A stretch of DNA of 35,536 nucleotides, from assembly GCA_013286305.1 (NCBI GenBank), contig JABDFW010000031.1:1-35536 (forward strand), given 5' to 3'. Below the pieces are notes generated by a model. The model was not told the DNA's origin and made no database searches. It was given only the letters and a program-made list of their open reading frames with translations. Position numbers and translations under genes: made by a program. The DNA comes from Bacteroidota bacterium. GTDB lineage: Bacteria > Bacteroidota > Bacteroidia > Chitinophagales > Chitinophagaceae. Positions 9,293-16,810 of this stretch are shown here, piece after piece (position 1 is the first letter of the stretch; every line of letters starts with the position of its first letter).

Positions 9293-9309
9293 TGGCATAA
9301 TTGCTGCTA
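9293..9309 (+). promoter_or_regulatory. Candidate sigma-54 promoter (-24/-12)
   Basis: TGGCAT-N5-CTGCTA. The GG at 9294-9295 and GC at 9306-9307 have the invariant 12-base register of -24/-12 promoters, and the TGGCA half is a good consensus match; the -12 half has C instead of T in TTGC. Transcription would start near 9318, leaving a leader of about 17 bases before the ATG at 9335. The neighbouring divergent gene encodes a sigma-54 activator, which strengthens the case. A single site could be chance. Confidence 0.5.
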
Positions 9310-9334
9310 AATTCATGACAGAAAAAATGCTTAT

Positions 9335-9796
9335 ATGAAAAAAAATAAACTCAAATTTTTTATTGTTGATGATGACCCATTTTCTGTAGCGATCTTTCGT
9401 CAATATTTGATTTTTGAAGGATACAGGGATATCGAAATTTTTAGCAATGGAGAAGATTGCCTTGAAAAGCTGGATGAGGAGCCTGATGTGATATTATTAG
9501 ACCATTATATGACAACCCTGAACGGGATGGAAGTGTTAAAAGAGGTAAAAAAAAGGAAGCCCGGCACCTATGTTCTCTATATATCATCCAGCACAGACAC
9601 TGAATTAATAGAAGATAGTTTAAAACACGGTGCATTTTGCTACATAGTTAAAGGGAAAAACGAATTTGAAAAAATGCTTGCCGAGCTAAGAAAAATTAAA
9701 ACGGCTATTGACTCTTTCGCACAAACAAACTTCACTAAAATGGCCTTTTACCCGCTTTCATATAATAGAAACAATTTTTCATTTAGTTTCAGCTGA
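9335..9796 (+). CDS. Receiver-only response regulator with short C-terminal tail
   Basis: 153 residues. A CheY-like receiver occupies residues 6-125: acidic cluster VDDD (11-14), phospho-acceptor D56 (LLDHYMTTLNG), switch position serine in YISSS, and the conserved lysine in IVKG. After the receiver there is only about 25 residues (ending YNRNNFSFSFS), with no recognisable output domain. It probably acts by protein contact or as a phosphate carrier within the relay. It is preceded by the candidate sigma-54 promoter and followed 27 bases later by a strong terminator, so it appears monocistronic. Its receiver resembles that of the divergently encoded sigma-54 regulator in layout (NGEDCLEKLDEEPDVI versus NGKNCLSQLHQKPDVI), suggesting a duplication. 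Confidence 0.88.
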   Translation: MKKNKLKFFIVDDDPFSVAIFRQYLIFEGYRDIEIFSNGEDCLEKLDEEPDVILLDHYMTTLNGMEVLKEVKKRKPGTYVLYISSSTDTELIEDSLKHGAFCYIVKGKNEFEKMLAELRKIKTAIDSFAQTNFTKMAFYPLSYNRNNFSFSFS

Positions 9797-10115
9797 TTCA
9801 GATGATCCTCTCCCTAAACTTATAAGTAAGGCCCCGCAGCGGCGGGGCCTTACTTGTTTTTATACGTTACTACATTTCGCAAATGGCTAAACAAATTCAT
9901 TATTATTTTTGATAAAAAAGCAGCATTTCTACCTGGGCTGTTATTTTCAAAACAACAAGAAATTGCTAACTTTCCTGAAAAAAGGGGCACATATCTTTCC
10001 GGGTTAAGTATTTTTTAATTCTCCAAATGGCCGTTTTCAGGTTTTCCTGGTATATTAAGTGATGCATTACAGTTATATTTGTTATAACAATATCTAAAAA
10101 ATTCAAGACAATCTT
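9797..10115. other. Intergenic region, 319 bases, terminator plus promoter region
   Basis: No credible gene. The left end holds the terminator at 9824-9861. Near the right end is TATATTTG (10074-10081), a match to the Bacteroidota -7 box TAnnTTTG, 34 bases before the receiver gene at 10116; I do not see a matching -33 TTTG at the usual distance. Confidence 0.6.
9824..9861 (+). terminator. Strong Rho-independent terminator
   Basis: A perfect 14-bp stem (9824-9837 pairing with 9842-9855, core GGCCCCGC/GCGGGGCC) with a 4-base loop AGCG, followed by G and five T. It is 27 bases after the stop of the receiver gene at 9335-9796 and separates it from the EPS locus. Confidence 0.93.
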
Positions 10116-10523
10116 ATGAATGACCCAAACGCAAAAAAATTTCACAAGCTTGTTATTGTAGAGGATGATGTATATATGCAAAATCTTCTCAGCCACTATC
10201 TTGAGGAAGACTATGAGGTTACAGTTTTTGATAATGGCCTGGATGCTTTTGCTTTTTTACAGGAAGGGCATATTCCCGATATTATTATTGCCGACCTGAA
10301 TATTCCTAAACTAAGCGGCCTTGATTTAATAATACAGATTAAATCCAGCGGTTTTTTTAATTCAATTCCCATAATGGTGTTGTCGGGTGAAGAAAGTACA
10401 GAAAAAAGGATAAAATGCCTTGAAGCCGGCGCTGATGATTATGTTGTTAAGCCCTTTAACCCCCGGGAACTTGAAGCAAGGATAAAGGTTTTATTGAGAA
10501 GAATAGGTAAATTGCAATCATAG
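10116..10523 (+). CDS. Receiver-only response regulator upstream of the EPS priming transferase
   Basis: 135 residues, a single CheY/OmpR-type receiver with no output domain. Acidic pair VEDD (15-18), phospho-acceptor D60 (IIADLNIPKLSG), serine in the Thr switch position (VLSGEES), and the K-P pair in DDYVVKPFNPRELEARIKVLLRR. The last motif is typical of OmpR-family receivers whose DNA-binding domain is absent here. It ends 42 bases before the pseudo-receiver/sugar transferase gene on the same strand and probably shares its transcript. A protein-protein output, possibly on that transferase's degenerate receiver, is inferred. A -7-like box lies at 10074-10081. Confidence 0.88.
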   Translation: MNDPNAKKFHKLVIVEDDVYMQNLLSHYLEEDYEVTVFDNGLDAFAFLQEGHIPDIIIADLNIPKLSGLDLIIQIKSSGFFNSIPIMVLSGEESTEKRIKCLEAGADDYVVKPFNPRELEARIKVLLRRIGKLQS

Positions 10524-10565
10524 ATACTCCAATAAATCCAATTCCAAAAAATTACCTTCTCCTAT

Positions 10566-11762
10566 ATGCCAAATACAGTATTCTATAATAAAGATGGTAA
10601 GATCATCGCCCTTGTAAATGCTGATACTGCCATAAAAGAAACGCTTGACAAATTTGATTTCGGTGAAAAAATCCTTGTTAATTTTAACAGCGGGGTAGAG
10701 CTTTTAAATACCTGGGAAAAAGAGCACACGAATATAAAAGCTGTTATAGTTCAGGGCGAAGTGCTGGATTCATTTGGCATTGCTATGTTACAGGCATTGA
10801 AAGAAAAAAATTTTCCTGATGTTCCGTTTATACTTATTTCTACCAATTTAACCGGCAACCTGGTTAAATTGGCCCTAACAGCCGGTTTGGCAGATGTTTA
10901 TAAGCAGCCTCTTAACCAAAATCATTTTCAACGAAGAGTAAAATTTTTAACAGACCACTGGACTGAGCTTCACACGCAAAAAAAGCAAAACGACTTTAAG
11001 CCTTATAAAACGCCGCTAATAAAACGGGTATTTGATGTGTTTTTCGCAGGCCTGGCATTATTATTACTTTCCCCTTTATTTCTTATCGTAATAATTGCGT
11101 TGAAATTTGAGTCAAGAGGCCCTGTATTTTATTATTCCCCCCGCGTAGGTACAGGCTATAAGATATTTAAATTTTATAAGTTCAGGTCAATGTACGTTAA
11201 TGCTGATAAGAAATTGAAAGACCTGAAACATCTTAACCAATATGCAAGCGCCGGTTCGGCCGCGGAAAGCACAATAAGCAATGCATTATGCGATGAGTGC
11301 AAAATAATGGGCATTAAATGCCAGTTTCCATTACATGCCGATAACAATATGTGGTGCGAGAAACAATATATATATTCAAAGAAAATGAAAAACGGTTCTG
11401 CCTTCTTCAAGCTAAAGGACGACCCACGTATAACTAAAGTTGGTAAAATAATACGCAACACCAGTATTGATGAGCTGCCGCAGTTATGGAATGTTATAAT
11501 TGGTGATATGAGTATTGTTGGCAACAGGCCATTGCCTATGTATGAAGCAGAAAAACTTACTACTGATAAATACTCTTTACGTTTTTTAGCGCCGGCAGGC
11601 ATTACAGGTTTGTGGCAGGTTGAAAAAAGAGGCAAGGGCGAAATGTCAGAAGATGAAAGGCTGATGCTTGACAATACCTATGCAAAAAATCATAGCTTCA
11701 TGAACGACATAAGGCTTATATTAAAAACCATACCCGCTCTCTTTCAAAAAGAGAATGTGTAA
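10566..11762 (+). CDS. Pseudo-receiver / polyprenyl-phosphate sugar-1-phosphate transferase fusion (EPS priming enzyme)
   Basis: 398 residues. Residues 11-130 have receiver-like strand/helix order, but the phospho-acceptor aspartate position is Q63 (AVIVQGEV); K113 remains (VYKQPL). Residues 155-180 form the membrane hairpin (VFFAGLALLLLSPLFLIVII) typical of monotopic phosphoglycosyl transferases. The catalytic domain follows with KFYKFRSM, KDDPRITKVG, the catalytic D302-E303 pair in TSIDELPQLWNV, and GDMSIVGNRPLP. A Cys insertion (C242, C245, C252, C264) sits before the catalytic pair. This family moves sugar-1-phosphate from a UDP-sugar to undecaprenyl phosphate, the first committed step of EPS repeat-unit assembly. 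The donor sugar is unknown. The N-terminal domain looks like a regulatory receiver that can no longer be phosphorylated. Confidence 0.87.
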   Translation: MPNTVFYNKDGKIIALVNADTAIKETLDKFDFGEKILVNFNSGVELLNTWEKEHTNIKAVIVQGEVLDSFGIAMLQALKEKNFPDVPFILISTNLTGNLVKLALTAGLADVYKQPLNQNHFQRRVKFLTDHWTELHTQKKQNDFKPYKTPLIKRVFDVFFAGLALLLLSPLFLIVIIALKFESRGPVFYYSPRVGTGYKIFKFYKFRSMYVNADKKLKDLKHLNQYASAGSAAESTISNALCDECKIMGIKCQFPLHADNNMWCEKQYIYSKKMKNGSAFFKLKDDPRITKVGKIIRNTSIDELPQLWNVIIGDMSIVGNRPLPMYEAEKLTTDKYSLRFLAPAGITGLWQVEKRGKGEMSEDERLMLDNTYAKNHSFMNDIRLILKTIPALFQKENV

Positions 11763-11783
11763 CAAGAAAAACCTTTCTGCTGC

Positions 11784-12590
11784 ATGAGAAGTGTATCCAT
11801 CCCGGCACATATTTTAAGGCATTGGCAATTAAAACCAACTGATAGCTCAAGTATAGATGATGTAAGAACCAGAATAGAAGCCCTGCTGAAAGGCGAACCC
11901 GAAGTATCTGTTGTTATACCGGCTTATAATGAAGAAGAAAGCATACTACAAACTTTGTCATCTTTAAGCGACAGCACCACCCTTCGTTCGGTTGAAATAA
12001 TAGTTGTTGATAATAATTCAAAAGATGCAACCGCCGGCCTAGCCACTGCCGCTGGCGCGAAATGTGTGCGCGAAACAACCCAGGGCATTACACCTGCCCG
12101 TAACAGGGGGCTGCGTGAGGCGAAAGGTAAATACATTTTGAATGCGGATGCAGATTCAATTTACCCGCCGTACTGGATAGATGAAATGGTAAAACCACTT
12201 GCAGCCAATGATAATAAAGTAGCGCTTACCTATGGGCGGTTTTCATTTATTCCTGTTGGCAAAACAGGCAGGGGTACTTATTTTTTTTATGAATATATGG
12301 CGGAATTTACCCGCTGGATAAATAAAACTTTTAGGGAAGAGGCGGTAAATGTGTATGGGTTTAACTCCGGGTTTCGCAGGTTACAGGGGTTGGATGTAGA
12401 TAGTTTTAACCATCCTGCAGGAACGAATGAAGATGGATGGATGGCGCTTAAATTACGCAATAAAGGTTTCGGCAAACTGTACTGTGTTACAAAAAGCAAA
12501 GCCCTTGTATGGACCACTGACCGCAGGCTGCAAATTGATGGCGGCTTTTGGGCGGCCATCAAAAAAAGGCTGAAAAGAATGATTGGTTGA
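11784..12590 (+). CDS. GT2-family glycosyltransferase
   Basis: 268 residues with a GT-A fold. After a 38-residue N-terminal extension comes VSVVIPAYNEEESILQTLSSL, then VDNNSKDAT, the metal/nucleotide-binding ADADS motif near residue 121 (ILNADADSIYPP) and the acceptor-side acidic motif NEDGWMALKLRNKGFG near 215-230. There is no membrane span; a basic C-terminal tail (KKRLKRMIG) may touch the membrane. It follows the priming transferase by 21 bases on the same strand, so it may add the second sugar of the repeat unit; that order is inferred. Donor and acceptor cannot be told from sequence. It converges with the minus-strand GT2 gene ending at 12630. Confidence 0.85.
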   Translation: MRSVSIPAHILRHWQLKPTDSSSIDDVRTRIEALLKGEPEVSVVIPAYNEEESILQTLSSLSDSTTLRSVEIIVVDNNSKDATAGLATAAGAKCVRETTQGITPARNRGLREAKGKYILNADADSIYPPYWIDEMVKPLAANDNKVALTYGRFSFIPVGKTGRGTYFFYEYMAEFTRWINKTFREEAVNVYGFNSGFRRLQGLDVDSFNHPAGTNEDGWMALKLRNKGFGKLYCVTKSKALVWTTDRRLQIDGGFWAAIKKRLKRMIG

Positions 12591-12640
12591 GAAAAGAAAA
12601 TAGGGCCTGGTATAGCAGTATAGCCTGTTTTATACTTTTC
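12591..12640. terminator. Candidate bidirectional terminator between convergent GT genes
   Basis: Imperfect inverted repeat: GAAAAG (12591-12596) pairs with CTTTTC (12635-12640), with inner AAAA/TTTT and GGC/GCC pairs. A-rich and T-rich flanks give a T-tract in either reading direction. It fills the 39-base gap between the two convergent glycosyltransferase genes and runs into the 3' end of the minus-strand one. Confidence 0.45.
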
Positions 12641-13802
12641 TTCTCTTTGACTTTTCCCAGGCTGCGCTTTGCTGCCTGCGCATAAACCGCCTTATGCCCG
12701 CTATAACAGCATAGTTCATCATGCAGAAATAATAAGGGATGAATAACACCTTTATTTTAAGCTGTCTTTTTTCCATCATCCAGCCAAGCAGCGCCATTAC
12801 ATAAAACAGGCATTGGATTAAAAATAATACGATATAAAATAATTCATACGTTTGAAAAGCGATCATGGCATTTAATAAAAATGCGAGTATTAGCAGAAAA
12901 GGTGTAACTGTCCATCTTAATACGCGGTGGCTTACATATTCAAAAGCCAGTACAGGATTTTTAAAAGGGTTCATTAAACCTTTAAGCCTTAGTATGGATT
13001 GTATGCCGCCTGCCGCTATCCTTATCTTTCGTTTCAATTCCTCCGAAATACTTTCAGAACCATGTTCCACTGCACATGCAAGCGGTTCGTATGCTATGCG
13101 GTAACCCTTCTCTGCCACAAGCAGCGAGATCATAAAATCGTCGAGTATGGTATCCGGCGGTACAGGCTGGTATAATTCAGTACGTATGCTGAACAATTCG
13201 CCTGCAGCGCCAACTACGGAATACAACTCCGCATCCCATTTTTTAAGCGTGCTTTCATATTTCCAGTAAATGCCCTCCCCTGCTGTAGCATCTGCAACAT
13301 CATCGGCATGCACTTTTTTCTCGCCTGATGCAGCGCCCACTTTGTCGTCTTTGTAATGGCGGCAGATATACAACAAAGCGTCATCGTTTAAAAAGGTATT
13401 GGCATCTGTAAACACAACAATTTCTGACGTTACATTTTGCATGGCCCGGTGCACTGCAGCTATCTTTCCGTTACGCACGGGCTGGTGCATTAATTGTATC
13501 GCGGCATAGCGGGATACAATGGCCGGCGTTGCATCATCTGAACCGTCTGTTATTATTATAATGTGAAACTTGCCCGCCGGATACTTTAATAATAATGTGT
13601 TCTTTATTTTTTCTTCAATAATATCCGCTTCATTGTATGCAGCAATCACCATGGTAAGGCCGGGAGTATGCTCGCCCTTTGCGGCTATTACTCTTTTGCC
13701 TTTTATAAGCCTGCGCATTCTAACAAGCACAAAAAGTACGATACCATACCCAAAAAAAGTATAGAATACAATAAAAAGGCTTATCCAGAAAATTATTTTC
13801 AT
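12630..13802 (-). CDS. Membrane-anchored GT2-family glycosyltransferase
   Basis: 390 residues. One N-terminal membrane segment (1-25), a GT-A catalytic domain with TMVIAAYNEADIIEEKIKN and IIITDGSDDAT, a DxN-type metal site (VVFTDANTFLNDD), the acidic DDFMISLLVAEKGYRI motif, then RVLRWTVTPF and three further hydrophobic segments (about 300-365). This layout resembles processive or chain-building glycosyltransferases of the cellulose-synthase/hyaluronan-synthase superfamily, though the canonical QxxRW is only RVLRW here. It is read with the GT2 gene upstream at 13807-14724 (4-base gap), opposite in direction to the preceding EPS genes. Confidence 0.85.
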   Translation of the reverse strand: MKIIFWISLFIVFYTFFGYGIVLFVLVRMRRLIKGKRVIAAKGEHTPGLTMVIAAYNEADIIEEKIKNTLLLKYPAGKFHIIIITDGSDDATPAIVSRYAAIQLMHQPVRNGKIAAVHRAMQNVTSEIVVFTDANTFLNDDALLYICRHYKDDKVGAASGEKKVHADDVADATAGEGIYWKYESTLKKWDAELYSVVGAAGELFSIRTELYQPVPPDTILDDFMISLLVAEKGYRIAYEPLACAVEHGSESISEELKRKIRIAAGGIQSILRLKGLMNPFKNPVLAFEYVSHRVLRWTVTPFLLILAFLLNAMIAFQTYELFYIVLFLIQCLFYVMALLGWMMEKRQLKIKVLFIPYYFCMMNYAVIAGIRRFMRRQQSAAWEKSKRRKV

Positions 13803-13806
13803 TTAT

Positions 13807-14724
13807 TTATCTTTTTATTGGCCAACCAGTTTCACCACTGTTTACGCTATGCGAAAAGTTCCACCATATTGCTTTAAATAATGCGTTTGTAAACCCTTTT
13901 TGTTTTGCTTTTTTGTAAGATAAAATATTCCTGGGCGTTACCACTAACAAAAAATATATCCTGAACACAAGGTTTTGCATAAAGCTTCCGTTCCTGCGAA
14001 TAAAAAGGATCCGGTTCCTGTTCATGAAATATTCTTTTAATAAACTGTTCTTTCCAACAGAAATCGATTCTTTGTGATAAATAAGGGCCTGCATATTAGC
14101 TTCTATTACATAACCCGCTTTTTTAAACCGTTCGCACCAATCCATTTCTTCATAATATAAAAAAAAATTTTCGGCCATTAACCCCGCTTTTGCTATAGCT
14201 GCGTTGCGTATCATCATGGCAGCACCGTGCACAAAAGCAGTAATACCGGATGCGTTGTCGTATTGTCCGCTGTCTTTTTCAAACTGCCCTATACAACTGT
14301 TGCGGCATGTATAAAAATTCATCGGGGTAAACCCGGCGTATTGTATTATGCCTGGCAGGTCAAAATAATGTATTTTGGGCGACACAACTGCTGTACCAGG
14401 ATGTTTGTCTAAAGTTTCTGCAAGTAATTCTACCAATTTAGGCGTAAATTCTGTATCATTGTTGACAAGAAATAAATAGTCCCCTTTTGCTGCCAATATC
14501 CCAATATTATTGCCACCTGCAAACCCCAGGTTTGTTTCAGAGCGTATAAATGTAAAACCGGGATAGCCTGCAGCCCATTGGGCTATGTAATTTTCATTGC
14601 TGCCATTATCTATAACAATAACCTCTATATTGGGGTAAGTGTTTACCGTAAGTATGGAAGCAAGCAAGGCTTCAGTAACTTTTGGCTGGTCATAATTCAC
14701 AGTGATAATGGATACAAGCTTCAT
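13807..14724 (-). CDS. GT2-family glycosyltransferase, rhamnosyltransferase-like
   Basis: 305 residues. GT-A N-terminus VSIITVNYDQPKVTEALLASI, EVIVIDNGSNENY, conserved RSETNLGFAGGNNIGI, DxD-like LVNNDTEF, and the acceptor-site motif FFLYYEEMDWCERFKKAGY. A hydrophobic stretch (VFRIYFLLVVTPRNIL) near 255-270 may associate with the membrane. The FAGGNN...NNDTEF...YYEEMDWC series is typical of WbbL/rhamnosyltransferase-like members, but donor specificity cannot be assigned safely. It starts 50 bases from the divergent two-TM protein gene at 14774 and is followed by the membrane-anchored GT2 gene. Confidence 0.87.
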   Translation of the reverse strand: MKLVSIITVNYDQPKVTEALLASILTVNTYPNIEVIVIDNGSNENYIAQWAAGYPGFTFIRSETNLGFAGGNNIGILAAKGDYLFLVNNDTEFTPKLVELLAETLDKHPGTAVVSPKIHYFDLPGIIQYAGFTPMNFYTCRNSCIGQFEKDSGQYDNASGITAFVHGAAMMIRNAAIAKAGLMAENFFLYYEEMDWCERFKKAGYVIEANMQALIYHKESISVGKNSLLKEYFMNRNRILFIRRNGSFMQNLVFRIYFLLVVTPRNILSYKKAKQKGFTNALFKAIWWNFSHSVNSGETGWPIKR

Positions 14725-14773
14725 ACGCTTTCGGTTTTGACAACCTATAACTCATGGTGAAAATATTCAAAAT

Positions 14774-15304
14774 TTGAGTACAAAGGATCATATAGCAAAA
14801 CAAATATCAGAATTGCAAAAGGTGGCTGATGAGGATGATGCCAATATTGAGCGAAAGCTGGATGAATTAATAGCACTGTTAACCAAAGCTGATATTGATA
14901 GTATAAAGGTTAAGGGTTATCAAAAAAAATTTAATGATGCGATTGACAAGTCGTCCCTCGAAGCTTTTAAACAGCTTGACAATGAGTCTATGTCGCGCGA
15001 AGACCTCCTAAACAACCTTGGCAGGTTACTGGAGGAGCATCCGGTAAACAGCAGCCTGGCAAGCGTTATCACAAAAAAAAGCACCACTAAAAGAATAGTA
15101 TTGGCACTTCTTGGCTTAACAATGATAACGCTTGGGTTTGCCATGATCATAATGCCTGCACCGCCATATTTTGAAATGTTCACGGTGTTTTATTTTAGCA
15201 ATGATGATGGCGTGACTATTATGGACCTTATTTCTTTGGTTATAGTGCTGTGCGGCGTATATTTATTGGTAGTGTCTATTATTAAGCATAAAAGAGGCAT
15301 CTGA
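14774..15304 (+). CDS. Uncharacterised two-TM protein heading the partner-switch operon
   Basis: I do not recognise this family. 176 residues: a charged, helical, probably coiled-coil N-terminal half (1-100, rich in K, E and D) and two membrane segments (about 107-128 and 149-171), joined by a short loop ending FSNDDGVTI. The start is TTG at 14774, since the first in-frame ATG would remove 72 residues. The stop overlaps the ATG of the REC-PP2C gene by one base, so it is translationally coupled to the partner-switch genes. A membrane input or anchor for that module is plausible from position and topology only. Confidence 0.7.
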   Translation: MSTKDHIAKQISELQKVADEDDANIERKLDELIALLTKADIDSIKVKGYQKKFNDAIDKSSLEAFKQLDNESMSREDLLNNLGRLLEEHPVNSSLASVITKKSTTKRIVLALLGLTMITLGFAMIIMPAPPYFEMFTVFYFSNDDGVTIMDLISLVIVLCGVYLLVVSIIKHKRGI

Positions 15305-16449
15305 TGACGGAACCGGCTTCAAAGAAAATACTGCTTGTTGATGACAGCCCGTTTATGCTGTCGGTGATGGCGAAGGCCTTTGAAAAAGAAGGTTTTACAG
15401 CTATAAAAGCAGCATCTGCAGCCGAGGCTTTGAAGATACTTGAAAAAGAACAACCTGATATTATACTTTCTGATTATGAAATGCCCGGGGTAAATGGTTT
15501 CGCATTAAGGCGCAGCCTGCTTAAAGACCCGGCTACAAAAGACATCCCCTTCGCATTTCTTACTTCACATAAAGACAATGATTTAATAATGAAGGGCCTT
15601 GATGAATTGCTGGCGGTAGATTTTATTAACAAAGAAACTCCTCTGCCGGTGATCATTTCAAAACTTGATAACCTGGTAGCCACAGTAAGGCAAAAACAAG
15701 CTTTATCGGTAGAGGAACTGCGGAAGGCTGCCGAGGCCATTAATGTAAAATCAATTCCTGCTAAAAGGCCCGATGTTAAAGGGTTTGAAATAGATTTTTG
15801 GCACCTGCCCTACCAGGGGCATCCCGGCGGCGATTTTATTGATTTTATACGCGTAAGTGAGCGATATATTTTTGTTGTGCTGGGCGATGTGATGGGGAAA
15901 AAGTGGACAGCATGGTTTTTTACTTTTAGTTTTTTAAGCTATATAAGAGCGGCTGTAAGGTTTTGCGTGGTGGCAGAAGAGTATGACCCTGCACTTATAT
16001 TGCAGAAAATAAACCAGGTTATATGCCATGACGAGGTGCTAAAAGATATTCTTGCGGGACTGTCGCTCTTATTGATAGATGAGGAAACAGGCAAGGTAGC
16101 TTATGCGGGCGCAGGTGACCTGCCTTTGTTGTATTACAAGGCTGGCAATGGATCGCTGACAAGTATAAAAACTTCCGGCCTGTTATTAGGGTTATTCAGC
16201 GAAGTAATGTATGATGCCCGGATATTAGAAATGGAAGAAGGAGACCGGTTGCTGATATTTTCAGATGGCATTATTGACTATACAGAAGGCGATGTGCATA
16301 AGAGCGATTATGACCTCTTCAAAAAAAATGTTGCCCCCTTTTTAAAAATGAACAATAGCTTTACTGCTATCCGTACTTATTTGCAGAAACAACTTGCGGG
16401 CAGCAGGCAGGCCGACGATTGCAGTATTATTTCAGTGCTTAAAAAATAA
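15304..16449 (+). CDS. Receiver-PP2C phosphatase (RsbU/SpoIIE-like)
   Basis: 381 residues. An intact N-terminal receiver (DDS at 13-15, phospho-acceptor D57 in LSDYEMPGVNG, Thr in FLTSHK, Lys in FINKE) joins a PPM-type serine phosphatase by a helical linker (120-150). Phosphatase metal motifs are HPGGDFIDF (173-181), LGDVMGK (193-199), LIFSDGIIDYTEG and the terminal ADDCSIISVL. Family members dephosphorylate STAS-domain anti-anti-sigma proteins, with activity set by receiver phosphorylation. The next two genes encode exactly that STAS partner and an RsbW-like kinase, with one-base overlap to the STAS gene. A phosphorelay from the kinase or Hpt proteins encoded nearby could be the input. Confidence 0.93.
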   Translation: MTEPASKKILLVDDSPFMLSVMAKAFEKEGFTAIKAASAAEALKILEKEQPDIILSDYEMPGVNGFALRRSLLKDPATKDIPFAFLTSHKDNDLIMKGLDELLAVDFINKETPLPVIISKLDNLVATVRQKQALSVEELRKAAEAINVKSIPAKRPDVKGFEIDFWHLPYQGHPGGDFIDFIRVSERYIFVVLGDVMGKKWTAWFFTFSFLSYIRAAVRFCVVAEEYDPALILQKINQVICHDEVLKDILAGLSLLLIDEETGKVAYAGAGDLPLLYYKAGNGSLTSIKTSGLLLGLFSEVMYDARILEMEEGDRLLIFSDGIIDYTEGDVHKSDYDLFKKNVAPFLKMNNSFTAIRTYLQKQLAGSRQADDCSIISVLKK

Positions 16450-16790
16450 TGATTATGCTTTTGGAAATTAAAGAAATGGATAAACTCGTAGCGGCAAAAA
16501 TTACCGAGCACGAGGCAAACCTGAACAATGCGGAACAGTTTAAAGAAGAAATTTTCGCACTAATAGACAATGGTCACCTCCGCATTATTATTAGCTTTGA
16601 AAAGGTAAACTATGTGGACAGCTCTTTTCTTGGGGCCATGGTGTCGTGCCTTAAGCATGCGTTAAGCAAGGGAGGTGACATTTATTTAGCAGACCTCCAA
16701 AAAGACATTTACAGTCTTCTTGTTCTCATCAGGATGGATAAAGTGTTTAAAATATATAAAACCGAAGAGGAAGGGGCGTCAAGTATTTAA
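16449..16790 (+). CDS. STAS-domain anti-sigma factor antagonist (RsbV-like)
   Basis: 113 residues, a single STAS domain. The phosphorylation site region is FEKVNYVDSSFLGAMVSC, with S58/S59 as candidate phospho-acceptor in the usual D-S-S-x-L-G context. The start overlaps the REC-PP2C stop by one base (TAATG). In the family's partner switch, the unphosphorylated STAS protein binds the RsbW-type kinase and frees its target; the kinase phosphorylates it and the PP2C resets it. All three components are consecutive here. No sigma factor gene is near, so the released target is unknown. Confidence 0.92.
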   Translation: MIMLLEIKEMDKLVAAKITEHEANLNNAEQFKEEIFALIDNGHLRIIISFEKVNYVDSSFLGAMVSCLKHALSKGGDIYLADLQKDIYSLLVLIRMDKVFKIYKTEEEGASSI

Positions 16791-16810
16791 TACCAAAGTA
16801 GTTTGAGGAT

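Noticed and set aside
10021-10115. Sigma-54 promoter upstream of the 10116 receiver gene
   Set aside because: GG pairs are present, but none has GC at the required 12-base register.
11174-11674. 166-codon minus-strand frame inside the priming transferase gene
   Set aside because: Antisense shadow of a strongly conserved catalytic domain with no motif of its own.
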